Shown here one piece after another: positions 43,552 through 52,763 of a stretch of DNA of 64,000 bases. Position 1 is the stretch's first letter, and each line of letters begins with the position of its first letter. This DNA is from CBDANO01 sp965197665 (GTDB lineage Bacteria > Chloroflexota > Dehalococcoidia > Lucifugimonadales > UBA3495), in assembly GCA_965197665.1 (NCBI GenBank), contig CBDANO010000005.1, forward strand, positions 558,001 through 622,000. Direction: 5' to 3'. The position numbers and the translations under genes are program-made. Under the pieces are notes generated by a model. The model saw only the letters and a program-made list of their open reading frames with translations, made no database searches and had not been told where the DNA came from.

Positions 43552-44286
43552 TTATTCGGGCCAGATGCGGACCGACACCGCATCCTTTCTGTTCTTGATC
43601 CCGGCTCGTACCCTCTTTTCGTCCTCGCCGATGTCGCGCTGGTCCACCGGGGTAAGGTTCTTCAAGGCATCGGGGCTCTCGATTTCCCAGATGACCAGGT
43701 ACTTGGGGTCGGCGGTGGAGAACTCGTCGATGCGCCGCATGAAGCGCCCGGCGATAAACCCCGGGAAGGCGCCGATCTCTTCCAAGTGGATTCTGTGGTA
43801 CCACTGTACGAAGTCATCCTCCACCTCAGGGTCCACGTCCATCCGAACGTTCCACACGGTCTTGCTCTTCACCGACCCCACGGGGTCTCCGCGGCGCCCT
43901 GGAGAGTGGGTCCGGGGGTCGGCGGTACGGTAGCTTACCACCTGCTCATAGACCATCCGCGAGCCGTCCTTGATATACCTCAGCATCTGAGGACCGGTCG
44001 GGTTGGCCGGGTCGGCCTTGTTCCTGCACTTGAGCGTGCCGCAGGGCGGGTCACAGCGGCAAATGTACCTGTACACCTCCGTATCGAAGAACCCGGTCCC
44101 CGATATTTCGTACAAATGGAGATACTCGGGCTCTCCTTCTAGGCAACGGTACCTAGTGGAACTCCAGAACCCCGCCTCCAAGAGGTCGGGCATGTGCCAC
44201 AGGTTACTCCACTCGGCAATCTTCTCCTTGGCATGCTCTTCGACGTTGAGGCGCACAACGTACAGGTAGGGCATGTTGGTAGCCAT
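43552..44286 (-). CDS. Conserved protein with two ferredoxin-like (dimeric barrel) halves
   Basis: 244 residues. Two similar halves begin PYLYVVRLNVEEHAKEKIAEWSNLWHMPDLLEAGFW and VWNVRMDVDPEVEDDFVQWYHRIHLEEIGAFPGF; the pattern resembles EthD/NIPSNAP-type dimeric alpha-beta barrels duplicated in one chain. A Cys-rich insert (ICRCDPPCGTLKCR) in the first half may bind metal. No reaction is known to me. It diverges from the GNAT gene. Confidence 0.65.
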   Translation of the reverse strand: MATNMPYLYVVRLNVEEHAKEKIAEWSNLWHMPDLLEAGFWSSTRYRCLEGEPEYLHLYEISGTGFFDTEVYRYICRCDPPCGTLKCRNKADPANPTGPQMLRYIKDGSRMVYEQVVSYRTADPRTHSPGRRGDPVGSVKSKTVWNVRMDVDPEVEDDFVQWYHRIHLEEIGAFPGFIAGRFMRRIDEFSTADPKYLVIWEIESPDALKNLTPVDQRDIGEDEKRVRAGIKNRKDAVSVRIWPE

Positions 44287-44419
44287 ATTCTCCTCCCGTT
44301 ATCAGCTTCTCCCGAAAATCCCTCTGAATGTCCCGAAGCTAGTTTCTCATATCTTGTGGGCCGTAGGTTACTCTGCTACAATCGCAGCCAGGCATGAAGC
44401 TCCTATTCCCGTAATTCCA

Positions 44420-45418
44420 TTGCGCTTTTCGACGCGGCCAGGCAGCCACGCAACTGTATCGCCCCGGCCGCTGCCGGTACCAGGGTCTCCAAGGTCCCGG
44501 CCTCTTGAGGACTTTATTTTGCCGCTCCTAAAGTACAACAATGCCTTGCTGCCGGCGCTTCTGGATTTTGTAGAAAACGGCAGTTCTTGGGGAGATTCGG
44601 GCAGGGAGTTAGGGCGCCGCACCTTCCAGGAAACATTGGGCCAGCCGGGGCTTGCTCCCGAAGATAACTGCGTGCTTCTTGAGGAAGACGGCGGGATACA
44701 AGGTTTCTGCCTGGTTTCTCCCGAAATTCCCATCGCTCGCGCCGTGGTCGAACTGAACGTTGCCTCCGAACTGGCGGGTACACCGCCGGGGTTGGAGCTG
44801 GTCCAGTGGGCGGTAGAGCGGGCTGGAAACGTTGGGGCCCGGGTCGTTCATGCTTGCCTTCCCGAGTCCTCGCCCCATACGGGGGCCTTGACCGGCGCCG
44901 GATTCACTCAGGCGCGGAGCTACTGGGAAATGGTTTGGCGGCAAGACTCGCTGCCGGCGGCGCCGGTCCCCGACGGCTTTGCTGTCCGTCCCTTTCGCCG
45001 CGGCGACGCCGCCCTTTTGGCCGAGGTCCAGAACTCGGCCTTTGCCGCTAGCTGGGGGTTTTGCCCCAACGCCCCGGAGCAGATAGAGTATCGAAGCTCG
45101 ATGGCACATACCTCCCACCAAGGGATACTTTTTTTGATGCAGGGGGAAAAGGCCGCCGGTTACTGTTGGACCTGTCTGGTCCCGGTGCAGGGCAAGATTA
45201 GGGGCGTAATCGGTATGATCGGCATAGTGCCCGATTTTCGCGGGCAAGGGATTAGCCGCTCGATCTTGCTCGCGGGCATGAATTACCTCCGGACTTTGAA
45301 TGTGTGGGACATTGGGCTGGAGGTGGACGGCAACAACACCCCCGGCATCCGTTTGTATACTTCCGTGGGCTTCGAGAAGGTATCGGAGCGTCACTGGTTC
45401 GAGTTAGAGCTATCCTGA
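44420..45418 (+). CDS. Tandem-GNAT acetyltransferase (mycothiol-synthase-like)
   Basis: About 332 residues from TTG 44420; the frame is open back to ATG 44273, but that part has no domain and overlaps the divergent gene. The N-terminal degenerate GNAT domain is followed by an intact one: IRGVIGMIGIVPDFRGQGISRSILLAGMNYLRTL (acetyl-CoA loop) and GLEVDGNNTPGIRLYTSVGFEKV. This two-domain build and the D-N-x-x-A/G-I-R-LY motif are those of mycothiol synthase (MshD) and its relatives. The acceptor is unknown. Confidence 0.78.
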   Translation: MRFSTRPGSHATVSPRPLPVPGSPRSRPLEDFILPLLKYNNALLPALLDFVENGSSWGDSGRELGRRTFQETLGQPGLAPEDNCVLLEEDGGIQGFCLVSPEIPIARAVVELNVASELAGTPPGLELVQWAVERAGNVGARVVHACLPESSPHTGALTGAGFTQARSYWEMVWRQDSLPAAPVPDGFAVRPFRRGDAALLAEVQNSAFAASWGFCPNAPEQIEYRSSMAHTSHQGILFLMQGEKAAGYCWTCLVPVQGKIRGVIGMIGIVPDFRGQGISRSILLAGMNYLRTLNVWDIGLEVDGNNTPGIRLYTSVGFEKVSERHWFELELS

Positions 45419-46086
45419 GGGCCGAACCCGAAGCGCTCGAAGACCTGAGCCGAGAGCACTCCCCCGGAGATTACGATCCTCATCGCCTCGTCAACGCTGA
45501 TGTCCGTGGTTACTACCTCGGCGATGGGAGCGATCACCAAGAACCCCGACGATGGTATCGGAGTAGTGGGCACGTAAATCGCCAATAGTTCGTTTCCCTC
45601 GCTGTCGGTCATTCGGGAGGTAATCAGCCCGATGGACTTGATGCCGGGCCGGGGGAAGTCAATAAGGACGACGCCGCTGTAACGGTCTTCACGAGTGTTG
45701 GACAGTATGGTCACAGCGGCGCGGGTTGTGCCATAAATACCCCTTACCAGGGGGATCACCTCCATAACTCGATGGGCTAGGTCGATCACTCTCCGCCCCA
45801 GAACGAAAGCCGCGATGAGCCCCACTACGTAAACCAGCAACACCAGGGCCGCCAGCCCTAAACCGGTGACCTCCCTGCCGGGGAGCAGGTCCGTGGCGGG
45901 CTCGAAAACCGGGTTAAGCAGGTCGAAGAAGAACTTGAGCACCAGAATGGTGATGCCGATGGGCAGCATCACCAGAATTCCCGCGCCCAGGGTGCGCTGA
46001 AAGTGGCGCAAAATTGCGAGAAACGGCCGAAAAATGCGGCTTGTGGACTGCGGCGTCGGGCCGTTGTTCTTCAAAGGATTATCCAA
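45391..46086 (-). CDS. DUF502-family membrane protein
   Basis: 231 residues with two membrane spans (GAGILVMLPIGITILVLKFFFDLL and GLGLAALVLLVYVVGLIAAFVLG). The DUF502 body follows: VIPLVRGIYGTTRAAV, RYSGVVLIDFPRPGIKSIGLITS and IYVPTTPIPSSGFLVIAPIAEVV. The function is unknown. It converges with and overlaps the GNAT gene by 28 bases. Confidence 0.9.
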   Translation of the reverse strand: MDNPLKNNGPTPQSTSRIFRPFLAILRHFQRTLGAGILVMLPIGITILVLKFFFDLLNPVFEPATDLLPGREVTGLGLAALVLLVYVVGLIAAFVLGRRVIDLAHRVMEVIPLVRGIYGTTRAAVTILSNTREDRYSGVVLIDFPRPGIKSIGLITSRMTDSEGNELLAIYVPTTPIPSSGFLVIAPIAEVVTTDISVDEAMRIVISGGVLSAQVFERFGFGPQDSSNSNQ

Positions 46087-46092
46087 CTGCTT

Positions 46093-46249
46093 TTCTAAGA
46101 GGGTGTTGAAAAAGTGCCCTCTCCCACTTGGGAGAGGGCAGGGCGAGGGCGATTCCCCACGGGAACCATCTCGGTTGCCTTCGAACCTTCCCCCTCATCC
46201 CAACCTTCTCCCCGAGGAGAAGGGACTCTTGAAACACCCATTAAGGGAT
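46093..46249 (+). repeat. MITE-like element, copy 2
   Basis: Plus-strand counterpart of 32008-32162. It starts TCTAAGAGGGTGTTGAAAAAG and ends CTTGAAACACCCATTAAGGG, which are inverted copies of each other with few mismatches. Internal hairpins include CCCTCTCCCACTTGGGAGAGGG. No open frame of note. Confidence 0.78.
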
Positions 46250-46382
46250 TCGCGGCCCGGGTTGGCTGTTTCACAAACGGAGGGCATCCGTTGGGAGCAA
46301 GCCGGAAAGGATGCCGGTGAGGAAAGGGCGATAGAGACGTTGCCCAAGCGTCGGCGGCATATTTTATTATCGCCTCAGGGCC

Positions 46383-47585
46383 TTAGTTGGTCAACGTACT
46401 GTATAAGCGGGAGAGTTGGCCGGCTACTTGGTCCCAGCCCATGCCCTCGGCCCTTCTCCTAGCGGCCAGACCCATGCTTTGTTGCAGCCTAGCGTTGGCA
46501 ATTATCATTTCCAGGGAATTAGCGAACCCCTCGGGACACCGCCAAGACTTTAGATAGCCGGTGCGCCCGTGCTGCACGACGGTCGACAGCCCTCCCACCC
46601 TGGCGGCGACGACCGGGGTGCCGCAGGCCATGGACTCCAGTGCCACCAAGCCGAAACTCTCGTAATACGAGGGCACCACGCAAACGTCGGCGGCGTTGTA
46701 GTACAGGGGCAACTCTTCCTGGTCCACTCTGCCCACGAAGTCGAACACATCCTCCACCTGGAGGTCCTTGGCTAGGCTGCGGAGCTTATCGACTTCCTGG
46801 TCGCCGTTGGTCTCACCGCCGACAACCAGCACCCGGACCGGCTCGCAAGTTTCCAGATGGGCCGCCGTGTGAAGCAGCAGGTCCAGACCCTTCAAGGGCT
46901 CCAGCCGGCCCACGTACAGGAACACCCGTTCACCGTTGAGACCCAGCCGTTCCCTAGCTTCCAGTTGGTCCACCGGGCGAAAGAGGGAAAGGTCCACGCC
47001 GCAGGGCGACGTCTCGATCCGGTCGGCGTCGGCATCGTACAGCCGGACCATAGCGTCTCGTTCGTGGGGGCTGAAAGCAACGATTCTCTGGGCCGAGGCC
47101 ATCAATTCTCGTTCCACTTGCCGGCGCTCCGGGGGTTCGACTTCACCGACTCGAGATTGCATCTTGATCAGCCCCAGAGTATGAAAGGTGACTACGTGAG
47201 GAATCTTCAACTCCCGGGCCAGAGCGGCGCCCACCCAGCCGGAAAGCCAGTAATGGGAGTGGACCAGCCGGTAAGCCAAGTCGTTGGACCGGCAAAAGTC
47301 CCGGACTTCCTCCAGAAAACCGGGCAAACGATGAAACAACGACTCCATGGGCGCGTCAGCATCGCCCCCCGGCAGATGCACTACCCGGACCATTGGGGAG
47401 ATGTGCTCGATCGCTCCCTCGGCTTGAGGGTGGGCCCGAGTATATATGTCTACCGGAACACCCAGTTCACCCAGGGCCCTGGCCAACTCCCGGACGTAAA
47501 CATTCATACCCCCCGACTTTCCCTGTCCGGGGGCAGCCAGGGGGCAAGCATGGAACGAAATGAAAGCAACCCTTTGGACACTCAA
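46383..47585 (-). CDS. GT4 glycosyltransferase, MshA/sucrose-phosphate-synthase-like
   Basis: 400 residues with a GT-B fold: SFHACPLAAPGQGKSGGMNVYVRELARALGE at the start, VHSHYWLSGWVGAAL, FLYVGRLEPLKGLDLLL, VVPSYYESFGLVALESMACGTPVVA (EX7E motif). The opening is that of MshA, which joins GlcNAc to inositol-phosphate, and of related enzymes. The substrate is unproven. Its start overlaps the next minus-strand gene by four bases, so the two are coupled. Confidence 0.88.
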   Translation of the reverse strand: MSVQRVAFISFHACPLAAPGQGKSGGMNVYVRELARALGELGVPVDIYTRAHPQAEGAIEHISPMVRVVHLPGGDADAPMESLFHRLPGFLEEVRDFCRSNDLAYRLVHSHYWLSGWVGAALARELKIPHVVTFHTLGLIKMQSRVGEVEPPERRQVERELMASAQRIVAFSPHERDAMVRLYDADADRIETSPCGVDLSLFRPVDQLEARERLGLNGERVFLYVGRLEPLKGLDLLLHTAAHLETCEPVRVLVVGGETNGDQEVDKLRSLAKDLQVEDVFDFVGRVDQEELPLYYNAADVCVVPSYYESFGLVALESMACGTPVVAARVGGLSTVVQHGRTGYLKSWRCPEGFANSLEMIIANARLQQSMGLAARRRAEGMGWDQVAGQLSRLYSTLTN

Positions 47586-48586
47586 TTCCGTTTCACCACC
47601 ATTTGGTATAACTTCCGTTCACGGCCGCCCAAGTGGTGTTTATAGGGCTCGGCCCCCCGGAGAAAGTCGAAGAATCCAAGCCCTTGCTCTATCGCTTCCC
47701 GCAGGCATAGCGCATTCAGCAGAAGACCCACGCTGTAGTAACCATAGTCCGGATCGTACCCGCTATTGTACAACAGCCGGGTACGAGCGTAATCGAAGCA
47801 CAGGCTGGTAGCAACGGGCCGGCCGTCGATCTCCATGAAGAACAGCTTCAACAGCCCCAGTTGGGCCATGCGGTTGGTAACCCTTTGGAAGAACCGCTCC
47901 CGCTCCGGTGTCATGTATTGGTCTTTGTCGGCACGGCTAAGCCGCATCAGTCTAATAAAATCACCGAGCCGGCCCTCGACTTCCTCCGGGCCGGTGACGC
48001 TGTACCAGCGCCATTCTACCGATGATTCCAAGCGGCGCAACTTGCGGCGCAACTCGTGTCGGTCTTTCTTCGTTAGCGCGGAAAGATAATCGTCCCAGGT
48101 TGCCGGCAACTCAATGCCGAAAGTAACGTCCTCCTGTTCGACTTCCACCAAGTAACCGTTGCCTTGGGCCGCCGCCGGCAGGTGAGTCAACGTAGGAGAG
48201 GACTCCACTAAAGAGAACAGCTCCAGACCGTCGCAGCTTTGTTCCTTCATGCGGCGGAGGAGGGCGTCGAAGAACACGTCTTCGTACCCGGGACTAACCA
48301 TGAAATCGTTGTAATCGAAGGTGTCCTGGTTGCCTACGAAAGAAAGGGTGTCTCCGGTGCGGGACAGGGAAGCGATGGCGGCGACGCCGTTGGTATCACG
48401 GATGTAGAACCCGGCCATTCCCTTGCCGCCGCTGAACGTGTCCCACCATGCTTCTTGCCAATGGGGGGTTAGAAACAAGCTGTTCACCGGCGACGCGGAT
48501 AGGAGCTTCTCCCATTCCTCGCGTATCTCATGGAACGACTTTAGCGGCGTGGCGGGCACTATTCTATCTCCGGCGCAATAGGGCAA
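47582..48586 (-). CDS. FemAB/CelD-like GNAT-fold protein
   Basis: 334 residues with an N-terminal domain (SPVNSLFLTPHWQEAWWDTF) and a GNAT-like C-terminal domain (LFFMEIDGRPVATSLCFDYARTRLLYNSGYDPDYGYYSVGLLLNALCLREAIEQG, FDFLRGAEPYKHHLGG). This pattern is that of PF13480-type acyl/aminoacyl transferases found in polysaccharide loci. It is coupled to the GT4 gene and its start overlaps folE by 23 bases. Confidence 0.85.
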   Translation of the reverse strand: MPYCAGDRIVPATPLKSFHEIREEWEKLLSASPVNSLFLTPHWQEAWWDTFSGGKGMAGFYIRDTNGVAAIASLSRTGDTLSFVGNQDTFDYNDFMVSPGYEDVFFDALLRRMKEQSCDGLELFSLVESSPTLTHLPAAAQGNGYLVEVEQEDVTFGIELPATWDDYLSALTKKDRHELRRKLRRLESSVEWRWYSVTGPEEVEGRLGDFIRLMRLSRADKDQYMTPERERFFQRVTNRMAQLGLLKLFFMEIDGRPVATSLCFDYARTRLLYNSGYDPDYGYYSVGLLLNALCLREAIEQGLGFFDFLRGAEPYKHHLGGRERKLYQMVVKRN

Positions 48587-49141
48587 GGAGCCCTTGCTTA
48601 TCTATTACGCGGGACTCGAACCGCCCGCGGACGGCCGAGGTTACTACTCGGTTTCCCGGTTTTTGAACACCGCGCATGGACATGCAAAGGTGTTCCGCCT
48701 CTATTTCAACCGCTACGCCGTCGGGGCTGAGGGCTGAATATACCGCGTCGGCTACCTGGCTGGTCAGCCGTTCTTGCACTTGGGGCCTCCGGGAAGCCAG
48801 TTCCAAAGCCCGGGCCAGCTTGCTTATGCCAGCGATTTTCCCCCCCGGGATGTAGGCTAGGTGGGCGACACCGAAGAAGGGGAGAAGATGATGCTCGCAA
48901 AGAGAGTAGAAAGGTATGTTCCCCAAAAGTACCGGGTCTTGACTTTCCGCCTCGAACACGGTGTCTATTGCTGTTTCCGGGTCCAGCCCCACGCCGGAGC
49001 ATAGGGTCCGGTACACGCGGGCCACCCGGTCCGGAGTGTCCCGTAGGCCCTCCCGGGAGGGGTCTTCTCCAATGGCTACCAGCAGGGCTTCTACTGCTTT
49101 CTTGATCTGTTGCTCTTGAATAATGGGGCCTCGTTAGTCAT
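48564..49141 (-). CDS. folE: GTP cyclohydrolase I, apparent frameshift near start
   Basis: Makes dihydroneopterin triphosphate, first step of tetrahydrofolate synthesis. The body is intact: FYSLCEHHLLPFFGVAHLAYIPGGK with zinc Cys and His, KLARALELASRRPQVQERLT, and EAEHLCMSMRGV. From the first open GTG (49025) the N-terminal helices are missing. The ATG at 49141 overlaps the thrC stop. One extra C in the C4 run near 49126 would join it to IIQEQQIKKAVEALLVAIGEDPSREGLRD and give about 192 residues, the normal length. Either a sequence error, a real frameshift or an AUU start explains this. Confidence 0.82.
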
Positions 49142-50199
49142 CGGGCGCCTACCATTGCCACGGCCTCCACGGCCTCGACGGTCGGTTCAACCTCTATGGT
49201 GCGGACGGCTACGCTGCTAACCGCCAAGTCCGGGTCCTTAAGGCCCGTTCCGGTAAAGATACATACTACCCTTTGTTCCGCCAGATTCAAACCCCCTTGG
49301 ACCATCTTGACCAAGCCCGCGAAGGAGGCGGCCGACGCCGGCTCGCAAAAGATGCCTTCACGGGACGCGATTAGCCGGTACGCCTCCAGTATCTCGTCGT
49401 CGCTGACCGAATCGATCACTCCCCCGGATTCGTCCCGGGCCTCCTCCGCTCCCTCCCAACTGGCCGGGTTGCCAATGCGGATTGCCGAGGCAATGGTCTG
49501 GGGATTCATCACCGGCTCCCCCAATACTATGGGCGCCGCTCCTTGGGCTTGAAAACCCATCATGCGGGGCAAACGGCTGCTGCGGCCCAAGCCATGGTAC
49601 TCCTGGAAACCCTTCCAGTAGGCAGTAATGTTCCCGGCGTTGCCCACCGGGATGAACAAGTAGTCGGGAGCGTCGCCCAGGACGTCGACCACTTCGAAGG
49701 CGGCAGTCTTTTGGCCTTGCAGCCGGTGCGGGTTCACTGAGTTGACCAGAGTGACCGGATGTTTGACGGTAAACTCTCTAACTAGGTCCAGGGCGGTATC
49801 GAAGTTGCCGTTGACCATCAGGATCTGGGCGCCGTAAGCCATGGCTTGGGCAAGTTTCCCCATGGCTACTTCACCCTTGGGGATTAGTACCAGGGCGGGC
49901 AGGTCGCAGTAGGCGCTGTACGCCGCGGCCGAAGCGCTGGTATTCCCCGTGGAAGCGCATATCACCGCCTGGCTGCCCTGCTCCAAGGCCTTGGCTATAG
50001 TCACCACCATGCCCCGGTCCTTGAATGACCCGGTGGGATTGCACCCCTCCAGCTTGAAGTAAAGCTCGGGACAGCCAAGTTCCTTGCCCAAACGGTTGGA
50101 CTTGACCAAAGGCGTGTTGCCTTCCCCCAAGGTAACCAAAGGCGTGGCCTCGGTCACCGGCAGAAGCTCTTTGTAGGTGTTCAAGACCCCGAGTGCCAT
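49138..50199 (-). CDS. thrC: Threonine synthase
   Basis: PLP enzyme converting phosphohomoserine to threonine; 353 residues, the short bacterial/archaeal type. The lysine is in NPTGSFKDRGM, the phosphate-binding loop is CASTGNTSASAAAYSAY, and the glycine-rich segment is IPVGNAGNITAYWKG. It lies downstream of hom in the same direction, giving the last two steps to threonine. Confidence 0.95.
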   Translation of the reverse strand: MALGVLNTYKELLPVTEATPLVTLGEGNTPLVKSNRLGKELGCPELYFKLEGCNPTGSFKDRGMVVTIAKALEQGSQAVICASTGNTSASAAAYSAYCDLPALVLIPKGEVAMGKLAQAMAYGAQILMVNGNFDTALDLVREFTVKHPVTLVNSVNPHRLQGQKTAAFEVVDVLGDAPDYLFIPVGNAGNITAYWKGFQEYHGLGRSSRLPRMMGFQAQGAAPIVLGEPVMNPQTIASAIRIGNPASWEGAEEARDESGGVIDSVSDDEILEAYRLIASREGIFCEPASAASFAGLVKMVQGGLNLAEQRVVCIFTGTGLKDPDLAVSSVAVRTIEVEPTVEAVEAVAMVGAR

Positions 50200-50263
50200 G
50201 CGATTTCAGTCCGGACGGTGTCTCTCCCCAGCCCCAACCAAGGGGGCAAACACGGGAACGGGG

Positions 50264-51628
50264 CTATTCCTCTATCCGGAGCAGGTTCTTGACCTCCCGT
50301 ACCACTTCCAAGCCCGCCATGAGACGCAGCGATTCTTGGACCGAAGCTTCTCTGGCCGGATGGGTGGTAATCACGATTTCCGCCGTTTGCTCCAACTGGT
50401 TGGTATCTTTTTGTAGGACAGAGGCGATGCTGATGTGCCCGTCCCCTAATATCTTGGCGATCTGGGCCAATACGCCGGGCCGGTCGGCAATATTCAACCT
50501 GAGATAGTACTTGCTCATAAGGTCGTCTATCGCTTTAACCCGACCTGCCCCGGCACTCCCGCCGGCGGCCAAGACGCCGGGCGTACTCTCCGGCTGGGCC
50601 GCGCTTAGCCAGGGGGCACCGGGGCCGGCCTGGCTCCCCAGTCTGCGGGCTGCTTCGATCAAATCACCCACCACGGCGGAAGTGGTAGGCTCGCGTCCGG
50701 CGCCCATGCCGTGGAACAGGACCTTGCCGCACAAGCTCCCCGATACCTCCACGGCATTGTAGACGCCGTCTACTTTCGCCAGCATGTGGTCCAGAGGGAC
50801 CAAGGCCGGGTACACCCTGGCCCGGATGGCTTGGCCGTCATCCTCGGTGGTTGCGATGGCCAGGGACTTTATGGCGTAGCCCAGTTCAAAGGCGTAGCGG
50901 AAGTCTTGGGGGTCCAGCCGGCTAATGCCCTGCCGGTACACGTCATCGGGGTTGACCGGCCGGTGGAAAGCTAGCGAGGCCAAAATGGCCAGCTTATAGA
51001 CGGCGTCGACGCCCTCGACGTCGTTGGTGGGGTCCGCCTCGGCGTAGCCTTGTTGCTGGGCTTCCCGGAGGGCTTGGTCGAAGTCGGTATGATGGTATGC
51101 CATGCGGGTGAGGATGTAGTTGGTGGTGCCGTTGATGATGCTGCGGATGGAGCAGACTTCGTTGGCCGCCAACTCGCTCATCAAGCAACCGACGATGGGT
51201 ATTCCCCCGCCGACGCTGGCCTCGAAAAGCAGACTTACTCCGTTGCGGCCGGCCAAGGAAAACAGTTCGGCGCCGTGCTTGGCCACTACCTCTTTATTGG
51301 CGGTAACCAACTGCTTGCCGCCGGCAAGGGCTTGCTTCATGTAAGCCGCCGCCGGCTGGGTCCCGCCCATTACTTCGACAACAATGTCAATCTCGCTGTC
51401 GGACAGGATGTCCTCGGGGTTCGTGGTTAGCAGGCCGTCAGGCAGGGGAACGTCCCGGGGTTTTCCGGCGTCCCTCACCAGGACTTTTCTTAGGTTGACG
51501 GGACGACCGACTTTAGCGGCTATGGCATGCCCATCCTCCAGCAAGGCTCTAGCCACGCCGCCGCCAACCACTCCCAAACCCATCAAGCCGACGTTGAAGG
51601 CTGACGGGAAAGCTGAAGAAATGGCCAT
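50264..51628 (-). CDS. hom: Homoserine dehydrogenase with ACT domain
   Basis: 454 residues. NAD(P)-binding VGLMGLGVVGGGVARAL at the start; catalytic region VTANKEVVAKHG, FEASVGGGIPIV, INGTTNYILTRM and GYAEADPTNDVEGVDAVYKLAIL. A C-terminal ACT domain (YYLRLNIADRPGVLAQIAKILGDGHISIASVLQ) is the usual site of threonine feedback inhibition. Eight bases separate it from the foldase gene upstream. Confidence 0.96.
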   Translation of the reverse strand: MAISSAFPSAFNVGLMGLGVVGGGVARALLEDGHAIAAKVGRPVNLRKVLVRDAGKPRDVPLPDGLLTTNPEDILSDSEIDIVVEVMGGTQPAAAYMKQALAGGKQLVTANKEVVAKHGAELFSLAGRNGVSLLFEASVGGGIPIVGCLMSELAANEVCSIRSIINGTTNYILTRMAYHHTDFDQALREAQQQGYAEADPTNDVEGVDAVYKLAILASLAFHRPVNPDDVYRQGISRLDPQDFRYAFELGYAIKSLAIATTEDDGQAIRARVYPALVPLDHMLAKVDGVYNAVEVSGSLCGKVLFHGMGAGREPTTSAVVGDLIEAARRLGSQAGPGAPWLSAAQPESTPGVLAAGGSAGAGRVKAIDDLMSKYYLRLNIADRPGVLAQIAKILGDGHISIASVLQKDTNQLEQTAEIVITTHPAREASVQESLRLMAGLEVVREVKNLLRIEE

Positions 51629-51635
51629 GCCGGGC

Positions 51636-52763
51636 CTATCTTTCCTCAGGCAGGTTGCGGGGAGCGCTGATATTGACCTGTTCCGCCACCCAAGCGTAAA
51701 TCTTACTGCTGAACTTCATCTTGAGCCAGCCTTCTTGTCTGCCGCGCTCCAGTTGTTCATCCTGCCATTGTTCCACCCGTTCAGCATTCACTTTGGCGCG
51801 AATGTTTCTCGATAAGGACCTGGATTCAGGCCCCCCCAGTTTACGAACAATGTAGGTGCCCTCCGGCGAGAATACCGGCCCCCCGATTTGCCCGACCGGC
51901 AACGCCGGCCTCCCCGCCCCTTCGTCGCCGAATAGCAACGGGCTGATGTCCGGGAAGGCCTCCCTAGGCACCCAACCCACGTACCCCGAAGGATCGGCGA
52001 AGCCTGCGGAAACGCCAACACTCTGGGCGACGTTGGCGAAGTCCTCGAGCTGCAACCTGCTTATCACGTCGGCGGGGTTTACCCGCCCGTCCGGGTCTAA
52101 GCGGATCCATTCGACTTCCACTTGCTCCATGGTTTCCGGGATACCCTGACCCAACCAAATGAAGAGCGCCCGGAGTCGTAACTGCTCTTCCAGAAGCTCT
52201 CGAAAGTCCGGATCCGACAGACCGGTCCGAGTGAGATACTTTTGGTACTCGTTCTTAAACTCCCGGTCCAACTGTCCTGGGTCCGTGGTTTGGCCGGCAG
52301 GAACCGTGGGGTAGAATCCGAGGGCCGGACTTCTCAGGGCTTCTTCCACGTCGTCCTCGGTGACCTCAATACCCAAGCCCGGGGCTTCTTGCCGCAGGAC
52401 CTCGGCGTTCAGCAACCGTCGAAGATAATCGAAGGGGCGCGTCGAGAGGTCCACAGTGCCCGTGAGCCCTTGCTCCACCCGAATCCGTTGGACCAAGTCG
52501 CCCATGGTGAATTCAACTCCCCGGACTTGACCGGCCCACACTCTCGGGGGGCGGTAGAATTCCTGATAGTAACCGGCGGCGAGGACCCCTATCGCAACCA
52601 GTATGAGTCCGGCGCCCAACACCCAAGACAACCGGCGGTGGGTTTTCGAGGAACCCCGGAGGCCCGGTGGCGAGCTTTCTTCCTTTGGGGCCCGTCGGCT
52701 CCGGCGGCGGCGCTCCGGTCCCGGCCCGCCGGCCGGTCTGCGGCGCCGGAGGAAGGCCATCAC
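51636..52763 (-). CDS. SurA-like/parvulin-type membrane-anchored foldase
   Basis: 375 residues: a basic cytoplasmic tail rich in Arg and Pro, one membrane span (WVLGAGLILVAIGVLAAGYYQ), a SurA-N-like helical domain (LLNAEVLRQEAPGLGIEVTEDDVEEAL, FRELLEEQLRLRALFIWL) and a parvulin-like region (FANVAQSVGVSAGFADPSGYVGWVP, SPEGTYIVRKLGG). It probably assists folding of exported proteins. Whether the isomerase site is active is unclear. Confidence 0.75.
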   Translation of the reverse strand: MMAFLRRRRPAGGPGPERRRRSRRAPKEESSPPGLRGSSKTHRRLSWVLGAGLILVAIGVLAAGYYQEFYRPPRVWAGQVRGVEFTMGDLVQRIRVEQGLTGTVDLSTRPFDYLRRLLNAEVLRQEAPGLGIEVTEDDVEEALRSPALGFYPTVPAGQTTDPGQLDREFKNEYQKYLTRTGLSDPDFRELLEEQLRLRALFIWLGQGIPETMEQVEVEWIRLDPDGRVNPADVISRLQLEDFANVAQSVGVSAGFADPSGYVGWVPREAFPDISPLLFGDEGAGRPALPVGQIGGPVFSPEGTYIVRKLGGPESRSLSRNIRAKVNAERVEQWQDEQLERGRQEGWLKMKFSSKIYAWVAEQVNISAPRNLPEER

